NCBI RefSeq assembly: GCF_000298215.1
Contig: NZ_BAHD01000022.1
Coordinates: 1-64,000, forward strand
Reading direction: 5' to 3'
DNA: 64,000 nucleotides
Origin: Kineosphaera limosa NBRC 100340
GTDB lineage: Bacteria; Actinomycetota; Actinomycetes; Actinomycetales; Dermatophilaceae
Of this stretch, positions 63,690-64,000 are shown one piece after another. The position numbers were made by a program, and so were the translations under genes. Within the stretch, counting starts at the first letter, position 1. Each line of letters starts with the position of its first letter. Below the pieces are notes generated by a model that had not been told where the DNA came from, did not search any database, and worked only from the letters and a program-made list of their open reading frames with translations.

Positions 63690-64000
63690 CAGGTGCTCCT
63701 TCGGTCCGGTCTGCGTCGCTGCCGACCTAGAACGTTTGAGGTCATGATCCGTAACCGTATTGGCGGGACCGTCGAGGCGTCAAGAGGCGCCCTTGAGGGG
63801 GATTCACAAACAAGAGTTTGTAATAACGTTCGGTGGCAGGTCGGGATCTGGGATGCGGGACGTTGCTCCCGGACCCCCGGCGCCGGGCTGGGTCATAGGA
63901 TGGCCGTGGTCCAGGTCTTCGCTGCCGCGGTACACCAGGCGGCGGCCCGGGTGCGCGAGGCGCCCAGGGCCCGACGTCGCAGCGGTGCGAACGGCCGCCA
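63690..64000. other. Promoter region of the fructoside operon and right edge
   Basis: A 311-base stretch. From 63690 to about 63840 it is AT-richer, with the palindrome at 63806. From 63900 to the edge two frames are open: one on the plus strand from ATG 63900, and one on the minus strand ending at a TGA near 63896. Either could be part of a gene lying mostly outside the window; codon bias does not decide. Confidence 0.4.
63806..63821. promoter_or_regulatory. Palindromic operator candidate before the fructoside operon
   Basis: ACAAAC-AAGA-GTTTGT is a perfect 6-bp dyad in an AT-rich patch 117 bases upstream of the binding-protein ATG, in the style of a LacI or ROK site. No regulator gene is adjacent inside the window. 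Confidence 0.5.

Noticed and set aside
63900-64000. Plus-strand gene starting at ATG 63900
   Set aside because: Only 33 codons are visible, there is no ribosome site, and a minus-strand frame over the same bases has equal codon bias.

Overview
This is a GC-rich bacterial chromosome segment with strong G/C third-position bias, frequent GTG starts and dense ATGA/GTGA/TGATG start-stop overlaps. The gene families point to a high-GC Actinomycetota, probably Micrococcales or a relative: a DasR-type GlcNAc regulon, an LprG/P55-type lipoprotein-exporter pair, a DUF222-HNH gene, sugar ABC importers lacking their own ATPase, and a HAIR element before clpB. The genus cannot be fixed from the sequence alone. 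I saw no rRNA, tRNA, CRISPR array, prophage or intact insertion sequence.

Layout. 0-16 kb: a glyoxylate/hydroxypyruvate reductase divergent from a glycerate kinase; a small RelE-type toxin-antitoxin locus whose toxin is frameshifted; an APC permease with a cysteine-desulfhydrase-like PLP enzyme; pyruvate carboxylase; a secreted subtilase; a nitrilase-family amidase; and a protein resembling LarE with a degraded PP-loop. 15-25 kb: the glycolate oxidase operon glcDEF, then a DasR-like repressor facing nagE-nagB-nagA across three operator-like palindromes. 25-41 kb: housekeeping and stress genes, namely a macrodomain protein, a flavohaemoglobin, thiamine salvage genes in two translationally coupled pairs (thiM-thiE and thiD-tenA), clpB, an LprG-like lipoprotein followed by a P55-like MFS exporter, and exonuclease III. 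A DUF222-HNH gene here is broken by two frameshifts. 42-47 kb: a five-gene, translationally overlapping operon of unknown product (PaaK-like adenylating enzyme, two related small proteins, a YghO-like N-acetyltransferase, an Acg-like nitroreductase). 47-51 kb: SDR, pyrE, lemA, a DedA protein, a TrmH methyltransferase. 51-64 kb: carbohydrate use. One LacI gene stands alone. A second controls a galactoside locus (two permeases, binding protein, GH42 beta-galactosidase). A facing fructan/sucrose locus follows (binding protein, two permeases, GH32 fructosidase).

How the parts work together. Glycolate oxidase makes glyoxylate; the reductase and glycerate kinase can carry C2/C3 acids into glycolysis, and pyruvate carboxylase refills oxaloacetate. 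The nag operon imports GlcNAc as its 6-phosphate and converts it to fructose-6-phosphate. Neither sugar ABC locus carries an ATPase gene, so a shared MsiK/MalK-type ATPase elsewhere is expected.

Points of most interest: the uncharacterised 42-47 kb operon; the LprG/P55-like pair outside an obviously mycobacterial context; the triple dre-like array; an amber codon cutting the galactoside-binding protein 44 codons short; four disabling lesions in three accessory genes; and three in-frame 15-bp minisatellites that put Asp-Ser repeats into unrelated proteins.
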